Below are positions 61,101-62,994 of a stretch of 64,000 nucleotides of DNA, in pieces (the stretch's first letter is position 1; each line of letters starts with the position of its first letter). The stretch covers positions 26,205,864-26,269,863 of the forward strand of contig NC_084465.1 of NCBI RefSeq assembly GCF_027409185.1, read 5' to 3'. The position numbers were made by a program, and so were the translations under genes. A model generated the notes under the pieces. The model searched no databases and was not told where the DNA came from. It saw nothing but the letters and a program-made list of their open reading frames with translations. The stretch is from Cynocephalus volans. Lineage: Eukaryota > Chordata > Mammalia > Dermoptera > Cynocephalidae.

Positions 61101-62100
61101 TATTCACTTAACAAATGTACCTTTTCAAAATTCACACATATCGACCTGATTTTAATTTGTTTTTTAAGGCATCTGAACTCAAGGATCGTAAGCCAAAACG
61201 TGAAGTAATTGCATATGGTCCATTTTTCCAATTCTCAGTCGGCTGTTTTTACATTGTAGACACAGGATAATTTTGTCACTAAGTATATTCTTGATCGTCA
61301 TTTTCTCCCCTTAAAATCTGGATACCATTATCCGTTCTGTCTCTGGGCATTCCAAAATATCATAATTCAATTAGTTTTCCCTAATTCTCTTGGATCTCTT
61401 TCCCATACACTCCCCAACCAACGACACCCCCCGACCCCTCCCCATCCCCCACCCCGCCCCTTAATTCCGTTTTAGAATGTCTAACTCTTACACACTCGGG
61501 GATTTTTTTACAAAATCACCCTTTGGAATACTCTTCCCTCTTCTCTTCGTAATTTAGCACTCTTTTTGAAATAACTTCCCGCAGCTAGGCGCCAACGTCT
61601 TTCTTTTACAAAATCAAGCTGCGGGAGAGACTAGGAACCGAGTAAGACTGGGAACATTTGGGAATGTCCATGAGACAGCAGCCTCTCCTTTGAAAAGAAA
61701 ACACAACTCTCAGCACAGAGCTTCCAAGAGAGCGATAACACTTTTCTTCGCTGTGCTCCTGCTCCCTCCCTGACCTCAAAGACACCTTCCCTTTCTCTGA
61801 TCCCCAGTCCCTGTGCTATGCGTGGGGCCTGCCTTTCCTCGTCCTAAGGAAAAGAAAGCCAGGGAGAAAAGAAGAGGTAGCAGTCACCTTCCCGCCGCGC
61901 CAGCAAGCTCTCCGGACCCAGTCCCGCGACTCACCTGGCAGGTGCGGCCGCCCGGAGAGTTGCACGAAGCGGTTGAGCTGGCCAGTCCCCCGACCCCCGC
62001 TGCCCCCACTGCCCCCGCCGGCCCCGCTACCTCCGCCGCCACCGCCGGCGGCACCTCCTCCCCTCCGGCGGTTCCTGTCCCAGCCCTGGGCGGCCGACAT
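11172..62100 (-). CDS. KLHDC10: KLHDC10, kelch domain-containing protein 10 (10 coding exons, complete)
   Basis: Coding exons in transcript order: 62100-61935, 35461-35375, 20771-20550, 19093-18939, 17665-17517, 15912-15828, 14806-14740, 14215-14168, 12187-12048, 11381-11172. They sum to 1,329 nt (442 codons plus stop), the length I recall for human KLHDC10, and all nine introns are GT-AG with matching phase. The protein has a Gly-rich N-terminus (about residues 10-40), a basic segment (57-84), and six kelch blades marked by Gly-Gly pairs at 108-109, 170-171, 223-224, 276-277, 332-333 and 381-382. The C-terminal helical tail (about 403-442) resembles a BC-box. Family knowledge: KLHDC2/3/10 are CUL2-elongin B/C substrate receptors for C-degrons. 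KLHDC10 recognises alanine-tailed products of ribosome quality control and was reported to activate ASK1 by suppressing PP5. Nothing in the sequence suggests inactivation. Gene identity is secure; functions are by homology. Confidence 0.97.
12048..12187 (-). CDS. KLHDC10: KLHDC10 coding exon 9 (residues 327-373, fifth kelch blade)
   Basis: 140 nt, phase 1 to phase 0. The acceptor ends CTTGACAG before 12187 and the donor after 12048 is GTAAGT. It encodes DVFICGGYNGEVILGDIW (Gly332-Gly333), KLNLQTFQWVKLP and the start of the sixth blade (PEPVYFHCAAVTP). Confidence 0.97.
12645..12815 (-). mobile_element. tRNA-Ile-derived SINE, dimer, in intron 8
   Basis: Read on the minus strand: GGCCAGCCCGTGGCTCACTC, B box GGGTTCAGATCC, then the linker TATATAGGGATGG and a second unit. 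The T-rich tract with ATTT repeats at 12645-12670 is its A-rich tail. Confidence 0.88.
12816..14160 (-). other. KLHDC10 intron 8, remaining sequence
   Basis: AT-rich, with no recognisable gene or clear transposon apart from the SINE at 12645-12815. The unusual length of non-repetitive sequence may reflect old, unrecognisable repeats. Confidence 0.4.
14168..14215 (-). CDS. KLHDC10: KLHDC10 coding exon 8 (48 nt, residues 311-326)
   Basis: A 48-nt micro-size exon, phase 1 to phase 1. The acceptor ends TTGGTAG before 14215 and the donor after 14168 is GTAAGT. It encodes GFPAARRCHSCVQIKN. The Arg-Arg-Cys-His start is the usual opening of a kelch blade. Skipping would be frame-neutral but would damage blade five. 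Confidence 0.96.
14740..14806 (-). CDS. KLHDC10: KLHDC10 coding exon 7 (residues 289-310)
   Basis: 67 nt, phase 0 to phase 1. The acceptor is a T-rich tract ending CCAAG before 14806 and the donor after 14740 is GTAAAT. It encodes IHAYNLETNAWEEIATKP then HEKI. The Tyr and Trp complete the fourth blade. Confidence 0.96.
15828..15912 (-). CDS. KLHDC10: KLHDC10 coding exon 6 (residues 260-288, fourth kelch blade)
   Basis: Short exon of 85 nt, phase 2 to phase 0. The acceptor is TTTTTAG before 15912 and the donor after 15828 is GTATTA. Translation gives YRHEIAHDGQRIYILGGGTSW (split here: YRHEIAHDGQR then IYILGGGTSW; Gly276-Gly277) and TAYSLNK. Joining to exons 5 and 7 keeps the reading frame. 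Confidence 0.96.
15930..16420 (+). mobile_element. Old LINE-1 3' end fragment in intron 5
   Basis: AT-rich text of the kind found at LINE-1 3' ends (GAATTACTATGCAACCAATAAAAAAG, here cited in parts: GAATTACTATGCAACC and AATAAAAAAGCAGG), then a run of A/T tracts. Boundaries are approximate. Confidence 0.5.
16420..17516 (-). other. KLHDC10 intron 5, remaining sequence
   Basis: Mostly unassigned. A TCCA-type simple repeat (CCATCCATCCATCC) at about 17030-17075 runs into an old dispersed repeat with CACTGAGCACCACTATGGGC at about 17090-17150. Confidence 0.4.
17517..17665 (-). CDS. KLHDC10: KLHDC10 coding exon 5 (residues 211-259, third kelch blade)
   Basis: The acceptor ends GTTGTCCAG before 17665 and the donor after 17517 is GTGAGG. 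Length is 149 nt, phase 0 to phase 2. It encodes AMAIINGSLYVFGGTTGY (Gly223-Gly224) and DLHKLDLNTREWTQLKP, ending at PEER. Codon 260 (Arg) is split with exon 6. Confidence 0.97.
17667..18785 (-). other. KLHDC10 intron 4, unassigned part
   Basis: No gene recognised. The two longest open frames (about 60-80 codons) lack any domain or codon signature. Confidence 0.4.
18787..18850 (+). mobile_element. 5'-truncated tRNA-derived SINE in intron 4
   Basis: Only the 3' part remains: GTGATAACACCAAGGTCAAG, B box GGGTTCAGATCC, then GGCCAGCCACC and an A-run. This is the common 5'-truncated form. Confidence 0.8.
18939..19093 (-). CDS. KLHDC10: KLHDC10 coding exon 4 (residues 159-210, second kelch blade)
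   Basis: A pyrimidine-rich acceptor ends in CCCCAG before 19093 and the donor after 18939 is GTACCAG. Length is 155 nt, phase 1 to phase 0. It encodes LVLHGNNLLVFGGTGIPFG with Gly170-Gly171, then NDVHVCNVKYKRWALL and SRIYGQ. The donor is weaker than the others (+4 to +6 are CCA), but no better alternative lies nearby. Confidence 0.96.
19735..20130 (+). mobile_element. MIR interrupted by a second MIR in opposite orientation (intron 3)
   Basis: The outer MIR reads plus: ATGGGCTCTCGAGCCAGTGA to TTTAACCTCCTT (19735-19808), then resumes GCCTCAGTTTCCTCATTTGT at 20010. The inner MIR (about 19812-20005) reads minus, with CTGTGAGGTAGG, ATAGATGATGAAACAGAGG and TTCAATCCTAGGCAGTCTGG. Intron 3 contains a further minus MIR-like stretch at about 20175-20320. 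Confidence 0.65.
20323..20404. mobile_element. 82-bp palindromic mariner-type MITE in intron 3
   Basis: Terminal inverted repeats: left TTCTTCAAAAAGTTCATGGA, right TCCATGAACTTTCTGAAGTA. Flanked by TA on both sides, the mariner target duplication. An equally long relative is at 59070-59151. The whole element can fold as one hairpin. Confidence 0.85.
20550..20771 (-). CDS. KLHDC10: KLHDC10 coding exon 3 (residues 85-158, first kelch blade)
   Basis: The acceptor reads CTCATAG before 20771 and the donor after 20550 is GTGAGT. Length is 222 nt, phase 1 to phase 1. It encodes HRPPPARSGHRC, the blade strand LYVFGGYNPDY (Gly108-Gly109), an acidic loop (DESGGPDNEDY), and the paired aromatic part LWRYHFATGVWHQMGTDG. 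The Gly-Gly and downstream Tyr/Trp spacing is the standard kelch signature. Confidence 0.97.
20830..21900 (-). other. KLHDC10 intron 2, AT-rich stretch
   Basis: No gene or transposon recognised with confidence. Contains A-runs near 21525-21540 and a short TA repeat near 21800-21830. Confidence 0.4.
21990..22830 (+). mobile_element. L2-like fragments with an inserted MIR (intron 2)
   Basis: L2-like text at about 21990-22160 (CCAGCATTTCAGAGCCTTCA) and 22690-22830 (GATTATAAGCTCCTCAAGGG). Between them a plus MIR at about 22380-22530 (CTTGAGCAAGTCACTGACCC). Calls rest on remembered consensus patterns; boundaries are approximate. Confidence 0.5.
23398..23700. mobile_element. hAT/Charlie-type DNA transposon remnant in intron 2
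   Basis: Left end GCACTGTCCAATGCAGCAGC CACTAGCC, then GAGCACTTGAAATGTGGCTA; right end ATCAGACAGTGCCAGC. CTAGCCC occurs just outside both ends, compatible with an 8-bp hAT target duplication. An old dispersed repeat (GTACCATGCACTGTGCTAGG) precedes it at about 23285-23395. Confidence 0.6.
24390..25210 (-). mobile_element. Old LINE-1 3' region, minus orientation, split by a SINE
   Basis: LINE-1-like text (GAATTTCTGGGTCAAAGGCA; CATACTCCCAGCAGTGTGAA) at about 24390-24940, resuming at 25038 with AGTATTAAAATACTC and GAACTGACTTTTGTGTATTA. A SINE fragment fills 24941-25029. Confidence 0.65.
24941..25029 (-). mobile_element. 5'-truncated tRNA-derived SINE inside a LINE-1
   Basis: A GTTTT-repeat T-tract (its tail), then GGCAGCTGGACAGT, B box in reverse (GGATC-like GATCCGAACCC) and TAGTGTTATAAGGC. 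CTGCATCAT flanks it at 24932-24940 and 25030-25038, a likely target duplication. Confidence 0.75.
25220..25980 (-). other. KLHDC10 intron 2, unassigned sequence
   Basis: No gene recognised. AT-rich with a few old-repeat-like stretches that I cannot name. Confidence 0.35.
25990..27730 (-). mobile_element. LINE-1 ORF2 remnant, minus, split by an oppositely oriented LINE-1 3' end
   Basis: Minus-strand LINE-1 text at about 25990-26205 and 26940-27510 (GCCAACTTTCTGAACTGTAG; GATGACAGTGGGCATCTTTG) and again 27620-27730. Between 26208 and 26938 lies a plus-strand LINE-1 3' UTR: GATCAAAGTTAACATCAC, GTTTTAGACTAAAGGAGACT, GCATCATATCTGCAACTTGC, ending in GTCAAAATAAAAACTG. All copies carry many stops. 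A poly-C run sits at 27273-27283. Confidence 0.7.
28030..28960 (-). mobile_element. Old LINE-1 fragment in intron 2
   Basis: Contains CATGTAACCATCACCCAGGT, TCTGAGATTCACCCATGG and GGTTGTACCAATTTACAAAC, typical of mammalian-wide LINE-1 3' regions read on the minus strand. It is degenerate, with no usable frame. Confidence 0.7.
29139..29163. repeat. (AC)n microsatellite
   Basis: About 12 uninterrupted AC dinucleotides within intron 2, a likely polymorphic site. Confidence 0.95.
29260..29436 (-). mobile_element. tRNA-Ile-derived SINE, dimer, in intron 2
   Basis: Read on the minus strand: GGGCCGGCCCATGGCTCACT, the linker TATATAGGGATGGCCGGTTG, second unit with GGGTTAAGATCCCC, then an A-rich tail. 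Perfect 11-bp duplications TCTAAGTTTTA at 29249-29259 and 29437-29447. Confidence 0.92.
29460..30670 (-). other. KLHDC10 intron 2, LINE-like and unassigned sequence
   Basis: T-rich text around 29460-30100 resembles old minus-strand LINE-1 (GTTGCAGGTGAGAAATCCATG, cited in part as CAGGTGAGAAATCCATG). The rest is not assigned. A 132-codon open stretch at 29685-30083 shows no domain. Confidence 0.35.
30671..30786. repeat. 39-bp tandem repeat, three units
   Basis: Units start at 30671, 30710 and 30749, each with CTGTGGAGGTCCATTACCT-like text followed by GGCTCTGCAC. The period is a multiple of three, so one plus frame stays open across all units and gives a 13-residue repeat (core YCGGPLPKAL). The host element is not recognised. 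Confidence 0.92.
31230..31440 (-). mobile_element. MIR in intron 2
   Basis: Reverse MIR text: AGTGCTTAGCACATA, ATAGATGAGAAAACAGG, CTTGCCCAAGGTCACACAGT and GGCAGAGCCTGGATTCAGAC, a clear match to the conserved MIR core. Confidence 0.8.
31915..33350 (+). mobile_element. L2-like region split by an MLT1-type LTR
   Basis: L2-like text at about 32330-32630 (GAAGTCATGTTTGACTCCTC) and 33005-33350 (GCACAGTGCCTGGTACATAG then GAATGAATG-like repeats). A preceding old repeat at about 31925-32070 has CTTACAGAGCTTACAGTCTA. The LTR at 32631-33000 separates the two L2 halves. Confidence 0.6.
32631..33000 (+). mobile_element. MLT1-type MaLR LTR
   Basis: Begins TGCTACAGTTTGAATGTATC, and contains CCCCCAAAGTTCATATGT, GCAAGAAGGCCCTCACCAGA, TTGGACTTCCCAGCCTCCAG and AATTTCTTTTCTTTATAAAC. 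The 3' end is eroded. It is old, with many differences from the remembered consensus. Confidence 0.75.
33360..34530 (-). other. KLHDC10 intron 2, AT-rich and L2-like sequence
   Basis: About 33520-33620 has L2-like reverse text (GGTCAACAGCATCAAACACT). The rest, to 34530, is very AT-rich with no assignment. Confidence 0.35.
34540..35095 (-). mobile_element. Old LINE-1 3' fragment in intron 2
   Basis: GAATTGCTAGGTCAAAGGGT, CAATTTATAAGAGCTCTTTA and TAACCATTTGTTACAAATAT are standard LINE-1 3'-region text in reverse. Highly degenerate. Confidence 0.65.
35375..35461 (-). CDS. KLHDC10: KLHDC10 coding exon 2 (87 nt, residues 56-84 and first base of 85)
   Basis: This exon is too short for a simple ORF scan; I found it by looking for the expected peptide. 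Translation gives GKKKIRWDPVRRRF, then IQSCPIIRIPNRFLR, with no stop. The acceptor reads AACAG just before 35461 and the donor after 35375 is GTGGGT. It starts and ends in phase 1, so skipping it would keep the frame and remove 29 residues. It sits alone between introns of 26.5 kb and 14.6 kb. The segment is strongly basic and links the Gly-rich tail to the kelch propeller. Confidence 0.97.
35470..36210 (-). other. KLHDC10 intron 1, unassigned part next to exon 2
   Basis: No gene or clear repeat recognised. Confidence 0.35.
36215..36605 (-). mobile_element. MIR split by another ancient repeat (intron 1)
   Basis: Reverse MIR halves: 36215-36290 (CCTCATATGATTCTCACAAC) and about 36478-36605 (CATCCAGGATTCAGGCCCTG). 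The intervening 190 bp has CTTAAGAGTTCGTGGTCTTG and AACAAATAATTACATTACAG, an old dispersed repeat of uncertain family. Confidence 0.5.
36839..37164. mobile_element. hAT-type DNA transposon, 326 bp, in intron 1
   Basis: Terminal inverted repeats CAGTGGTTCT (36839) and AGAACCACTG (ending 37164) are typical of Charlie/MER5-type elements. Flanking octamers CTTTAAAT and TTTTAAAC agree at six of eight positions, as expected for an aged 8-bp duplication. Confidence 0.8.
37340..37960 (+). mobile_element. Old LINE-1 3' region
   Basis: CCCTTTGACCCAGCTATTCC, CTAGGAATCTATTCCTAAAG and GGATATACATCAGA-like text, the standard end of LINE-1 ORF2 and 3' UTR on the plus strand. It includes a 16-bp tandem repeat (CATACTTAAATATGTT, 37561-37592) and a short TA run near 37903-37912. 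Confidence 0.7.
38005..38111 (-). mobile_element. tRNA-Ile-derived SINE, monomer
   Basis: T-rich tail at left, then GGCAGCTGGCCAGTAAGGGG, reverse B box GGATCCGAACCC, and GCTAACCAGCCAGCC at its 5' end. A full tRNA-like unit with no extra body. Confidence 0.9.
38120..39380 (-). other. KLHDC10 intron 1, unassigned sequence
   Basis: No gene recognised. About 38660-39400 has features of LINE-1 5' region text (GATAGGCCGAGCATACTGTG; GAGGGGACAGTCACAC), but I cannot assign it firmly. Confidence 0.3.
39420..41275 (+). mobile_element. LINE-1 ORF2 remnants, two pieces out of natural order, with an inserted SINE
   Basis: 39420-39790 matches a late part of ORF2 (CATATGGAAATTCAAGGA, CACACTTCCTGACTTCAAAT, GACAAGGGTGACAAGAC). 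40190-41275 matches an earlier, reverse-transcriptase part (CTCTACTGGAAGTTCAAGCT, TTACAAATGACATGATTGCA) and runs on to GACCTAAATAAATGG. The later region lying first means at least two insertions or a rearrangement. Many stops; non-functional. Confidence 0.75.
41075..41190 (+). mobile_element. tRNA-Ile-derived SINE, monomer, inside LINE-1
   Basis: GGCTGGCCAGTTAGCTTACT, B box GGTTTGGATCACC, CCAGCCAGGCACC and a long A-rich tail with G interruptions. The LINE-1 sequence continues on both sides. Confidence 0.88.
41371..41426. repeat. 28-bp tandem duplication
   Basis: GTTGAACTTTTATGATAATA begins at 41371 and again at 41399, with two or three differences near the unit end. Confidence 0.9.
41760..42470 (+). 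mobile_element. LINE-1 3' end fragment
   Basis: GTTGGTGAAGATGCAGAGAA, ACATTGCTAGTAGGAATATA, TTCATAACAGCTTTATTCAT and ACTGTGGTACATCCATGAAC are standard ORF2-end/3' UTR text on the plus strand. Degenerate. Confidence 0.8.
42880..43024 (-). mobile_element. tRNA-derived SINE of a remodelled young subfamily (copy 1)
   Basis: Read on the minus strand: GTGGCGCACTCGG, then a GC-rich hairpin GGGAGCGCGGCGACGCTCCC, B box GGGTTCGGATCC, TATATAGGAATGGCCGG, a shortened second unit and a CACGAAAAAAG tail. Perfect 16-bp duplications CTCTGTATTATTTCTT at 42864-42879 and 43025-43040. A second copy is at 51915-52053. Confidence 0.93.
43040..43840 (-). other. KLHDC10 intron 1, unassigned sequence
   Basis: No gene recognised. 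A short TA repeat lies near 43793-43804. Confidence 0.35.
43845..44035 (-). mobile_element. MIR in intron 1
   Basis: Reverse MIR text: CAGATGAGGAAACTAAGGCA, CAAGGTCACTTAGCTAACAA and CACTTTTAACCACTACACAA. Confidence 0.8.
44240..44510. other. GC-rich segment of unknown origin in AT-rich intron
   Basis: About 270 bp much richer in C and G than its surroundings, with both strands open for 80-99 codons but no domain. The minus-strand text beyond it (44515-44560, AAATTATTAAAATCAGAAAT) resembles LINE-1 ORF2, so the block may be LINE-linked. I see no clear target duplication. Confidence 0.4.
44570..48830 (-). other. KLHDC10 intron 1, long AT-rich stretch
   Basis: Over 4 kb with little recognised. 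About 48560-48830 has L2-like reverse text (GCAGAAAGCCACTGAAAGAT). An AATA/ATAC-rich run lies at 46105-46145. No open frame here has a recognisable domain. Confidence 0.35.
48835..49045 (+). mobile_element. MIR in intron 1
   Basis: CACAGTGGTTAAGAGCATCC, CACACTGCCTGGGTCCAAAT and CTCTGTGCCTCGGCTTCCTT are core MIR text on the plus strand. Confidence 0.85.
49824..49938 (+). mobile_element. tRNA-Ile-derived SINE, monomer
   Basis: GGCTAGCCAGTTAGCTCAGT, B box GGGATTCAATCCC and a CAAAA-repeat tail. Flanked by 16-bp duplications (49808-49823 and 49939-49954) differing at one base. Confidence 0.92.
50177..50485 (-). pseudogene. Candidate processed pseudogene (source gene not recognised)
   Basis: The minus strand ends like an mRNA: open frame 50479-50234 (81 codons, ending LNKMRF), about 30 nt later ATTAAA (50222-50217), about 14 nt later an A-tract (T-run 50177-50202 on the plus strand). 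The peptide is Lys/Arg-rich with acidic patches (DEITKEDFFKNWAEDCNLKV). I do not know the parent. The 5' end is not defined; L2 sequence begins by about 50490. It could also be an unusual retroposon tail. Confidence 0.5.
50490..51010 (+). mobile_element. L2 fragment in intron 1
   Basis: CATCCAACTGCCAAGGATAA, CAAGCCACCATCACCTCTTT and GATCCATTCTCCAACCAGCA match remembered L2 3' text closely. The retropseudogene candidate abuts its left side. Confidence 0.8.
51020..51770 (-). other. L2-like reverse text and unassigned sequence
   Basis: About 51020-51350 resembles L2 in reverse (TTTAGATATGCTGGACTTTA; AGAGAGATCTGGGCAGAAGT). The rest is not assigned. Confidence 0.4.
51776..51890 (+). mobile_element. 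tRNA-Ile-derived SINE, monomer
   Basis: GCTTAGCTCAGTTGGTTAGA, CTTATAACACCAAGGTCAGG, B box GGGTTTGGATCCC, CCAGCCAGCTGCC, then an A/G tail. A second SINE starts 25 bp after it. Confidence 0.9.
51915..52053 (+). mobile_element. tRNA-derived SINE of a remodelled young subfamily (copy 2)
   Basis: GGGCCAAGCCCGTGGCGCAC, hairpin GGGAGCGCGGCGACGCTCCC, B box GGGTTCGGATCC, TATATAGGAATGACC, then a short second unit ending GGTCACGAAAAAACGAC and an A tail. Perfect 15-bp duplications AAGAATAACGATGGA at 51900-51914 and 52054-52068, so the insertion is recent. Confidence 0.95.
52285..52480 (+). mobile_element. MIR in intron 1
   Basis: GACATTTATAAGCTGTGTAA, CCTTAGTTTCCTCATCAGTA and GCCAGACACACAGTAATTAC are MIR core and 3' text. 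An old repeat (GCCAGGCAGTGTTCTAGCCT) lies before it at about 52080-52200. Confidence 0.8.
52615..53075 (+). mobile_element. Endogenous retrovirus pol fragment (RT/RNase H junction), inactive
   Basis: An open stretch at 52652-52897 includes LLACYWALVETE and a preceding PLGFWRKALPSS-like segment, the conserved join between reverse transcriptase and RNase H of class I (gamma-like) endogenous retroviruses. It ends in a stop at 52895, and similarity fades by about 53075. No LTR, gag or env is seen nearby, so this is an isolated old fragment with no coding capacity for a working enzyme. Confidence 0.75.
53140..53640 (-). mobile_element. L2-like fragment, reverse
   Basis: CCCAGGCTTCTGGCTTGACT, TTTTTGGACATGTTGGATTT and GAGGTCTAGGCTGGAGAAAG match L2 read in reverse, diverged. 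Confidence 0.6.
53875..54032 (+). mobile_element. tRNA-Ile-derived SINE, dimer
   Basis: GGGCCGGCCCCGTGGCTCAC, B box AGGTTCGGATCC, TATATAGGGATGGCCGGTGC, second unit with GGGTTGCGATCCCC, A tail. Perfect 14-bp duplications AAAAACTGAAAAGA at 53861-53874 and 54033-54046. Confidence 0.93.
54343..54744 (+). mobile_element. Solo MaLR LTR (MST/MLT1A-like), 402 bp
   Basis: Starts TGATGGAGTTTGGATGTG and ends GACTAAAACA. Inside are GAGTCATGGGGGCGGATCCC, GAATGGATTAATGCTCTCCC, and the poly(A)-signal region CCAAATAAACCTCTC. Perfect 5-bp duplications GAAGG at 54338-54342 and 54745-54749. No internal retroviral sequence, so it is a recombined solo LTR or an isolated LTR insertion. Confidence 0.9.
55392..55792 (+). 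mobile_element. GC-rich retroposon with poly(A) and 24-bp target duplication
   Basis: Bounded by perfect 24-bp copies of a sequence starting ATAAAAGAATACC (55368-55391 and 55793-55816). The body holds two related units (about 55408-55500 and 55515-55605, both with CAGCC ACAC, CTGAC/CCGAC ACCT and CCAGCCCAGCAA text), a C/T-rich tract (55645-55710), CATCTTAGAATGT, an A-run (55736-55760) and a second A-rich tail. It could be a 5'-truncated LINE-1 3' UTR of this lineage or another retroposon; the family is not recognised. Confidence 0.85.
56230..58330 (+). mobile_element. LINE-1 remnant, long and degenerate
   Basis: From about 56230, text of ORF2 reverse-transcriptase to 3' regions: ACTGGGAATCTATTACAGAT-like, AACTTAACAAGAAATGTGAA, GTTAGCTAATTTTAAGTTTA, later GAACATAAACTGGTACAACC and TTGACTCATCAATTGAAC. 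Frames are broken throughout; probably more than one insertion. Confidence 0.75.
58073..58162. repeat. Compound (CT)n-(AC)n microsatellite
   Basis: About 13 CT units followed by about 16 AC units, then interrupted ACGC/ACTC/ACAC text, inside the LINE-1 3' region. Long dinucleotide runs on both strands produce artefactual open frames of repeated residues. Confidence 0.95.
58336..58433 (+). mobile_element. tRNA-Ile-derived SINE, monomer
   Basis: GGCTGGTTAGTTCAGCTGGT, CATGGTGTTGGTAACACCAG, B box GGGTTCGGATCCCC, CCGGCCAGCCGCC, A tail. Very close to an intact tRNA-Ile shape. Flanking AGACCTCAATAC and AGACGTCAGTAT are a weak duplication. Confidence 0.92.
58440..59060 (-). other. KLHDC10 intron 1, unassigned sequence
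   Basis: No gene or repeat recognised with confidence apart from a TATATGTRT-like run near 59005-59055. Confidence 0.35.
59070..59151. mobile_element. 82-bp palindromic mariner-type MITE in intron 1
   Basis: Left GGTACTTCAAAAAGTTCATG, right AAACTTTTTGAAGTACC, flanked by TA on both sides. Same length and ends as the copy at 20323-20404. Arms pair for most of their length. Confidence 0.88.
59290..59900 (-). mobile_element. L2 fragment, reverse
   Basis: GATGATGGAACAGCACATGC, CAGATCATGTGGTGCCTTTT, CAATGAAAAGCCAGTAAAAG and CAACAGGACTTGGTGCCTGA match L2 in reverse. Confidence 0.75.
59900..61850 (-). other. KLHDC10 intron 1, promoter-proximal part
   Basis: Mostly unassigned AT-rich sequence, becoming C/T-rich near 61370-61460 and then more GC-rich toward exon 1. 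First-intron regulatory elements are plausible but none can be named. Confidence 0.4.
61935..62100 (-). CDS. KLHDC10: KLHDC10 coding exon 1 (residues 1-55 and first base of codon 56)
   Basis: Starts at the ATG read from 62100. An in-frame TAG lies just upstream at 62109-62107, so no longer in-frame start can be used on a transcript passing through it, and position -3 is G (adequate Kozak context). The product opens MSAAQGWDRNRRR, followed by a long run of Gly with Ser/Ala, presumably disordered, then a conserved-looking QLNRFVQLSGRPHLP. The donor at 61934 reads GTGAGT. The exon is very GC-rich and lies in a CpG island. The Gly tract is encoded by near-repeats of GGC/GGG and may vary in length between individuals. 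Confidence 0.97.
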
Positions 62101-62231
62101 GACCCGCTAACGACTGCCGCAGCTCGGTCCCGGCAGCCCGCGACAGGGCAACACCAGCGGAGCCTCCTTCCTGGGCTCCTCAAGAGACCCGGGAGACCGG
62201 TGAAGGGGGAGAGCCCGCGCCCCCCCGGCGC

Positions 62232-62266
62232 CCAATCACTGAGCGCCTTGGTGACAGGCAGCCAAT
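62232..62266. promoter_or_regulatory. Paired CCAAT boxes (NF-Y-type), 30 bp apart
   Basis: CCAAT on the plus strand at 62232-62236 and 62262-62266, which is ATTGG in the gene's orientation, 130-165 bp upstream of the start codon. Spacing close to three helical turns is typical of tandem NF-Y sites. A third CCAAT lies at 62435-62439. Confidence 0.55.
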
Positions 62267-62519
62267 GGCCAGTGGTCTTCTTAGTCGGCGGAGGGAGGCG
62301 GAGAGAGACGTGGTAACCATAGCTATGGATAAAAAAAAGTGGGGGCAGAGGAAGGCAGAAGCAGCCGCTCAACAATCGCCTCCACCGCGCTGAGCAAAGC
62401 CCGCGGCGCCGCGATTCCTGCGGGGTCAGGCGGCCCAATCGAAGGCCGAGTGAGCGAGGCCACGCCTGCGGAAAGGCTCCCCGCGGCGGCCGGTACTCCA
62501 GGGACGGTTAGCGTTCAAG

Positions 62520-62860
62520 CTTTCCCGTAAACGTTGCAATCAGAACCCGGATATCTACATAATACACATATTTGGGGGCAATACAGTGTTCGGTCAGCTT
62601 TGCAGACTGAGATCCCATTCCCGGACTGTTGACACACACAAAGGACTCGCTGGGGGGGAAATGAGGGGACCCAGGGGAGGAGTCAAAGCTTAAATGTAAG
62701 AATGAGAAATTCCTGTGTTTTATTTGTCTTTCAGTCGGACTGGCTGTATAAGCCAAGTCCCCGTATAAGCTACGTCTCAGCAAACCAACAGTTTTAAACC
62801 TGGTTAGCAGACAAGGGAAAATGTTAAATCTCACCAGGAATCACACAAATACAAATTAAA
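62520..62860. other. KLHDC10 upstream flank
   Basis: No gene recognised. Composition returns to AT-rich away from the CpG island. Confidence 0.4.
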
Positions 62861-62862
62861 CC

Positions 62863-62989
62863 CCCAGGGGCTCGTTGGTTAGCTCAGTTGGTTAGAGTTT
62901 GGTGTCACAACACCAAGGTCAAGGGTTCGGATCCCCCTAGCGGCCAACCGCCAAAAAAAAAAGAAAGAAAGAAAGAAAGAAAAGAAAAG
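62863..62989 (+). mobile_element. tRNA-Ile-derived SINE, monomer, upstream of KLHDC10
   Basis: GTTGGTTAGCTCAGTTGGTT, B box GGGTTCGGATCCCC, GCGGCCAACCGCC, then A10 and an AAAG-repeat tail. Flanked by AAATACAAATTAAA (62847) and AAATGCAAATTAAA (62990), one mismatch. It lies about 760 bp upstream of the start codon. Confidence 0.92.
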
Positions 62990-62994
62990 AAATG

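Larger units (their letters stand above)
61850..62510. promoter_or_regulatory. KLHDC10 CpG-island promoter region
   Basis: GC-rich sequence with frequent CpG covers coding exon 1 and about 400 bp upstream. There is no convincing TATA box at a suitable position, which fits a broad housekeeping-type promoter. The transcription start is not determinable from sequence; it is likely between about 62105 and 62260. CpG density falls off after about 62510. Confidence 0.8.

Noticed and set aside
61813..62316. A 167-codon plus-strand frame opposite KLHDC10 exon 1
   Set aside because: It mirrors the Gly-rich coding sequence as a Pro/Ala-rich shadow, with no domain or antisense splice pattern.
61884..62438. 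A 184-codon minus-strand frame overlapping KLHDC10 exon 1
   Set aside because: It is out of frame with the KLHDC10 start, runs through the 5' UTR and intron donor, and consists of GC-driven low-complexity residues.
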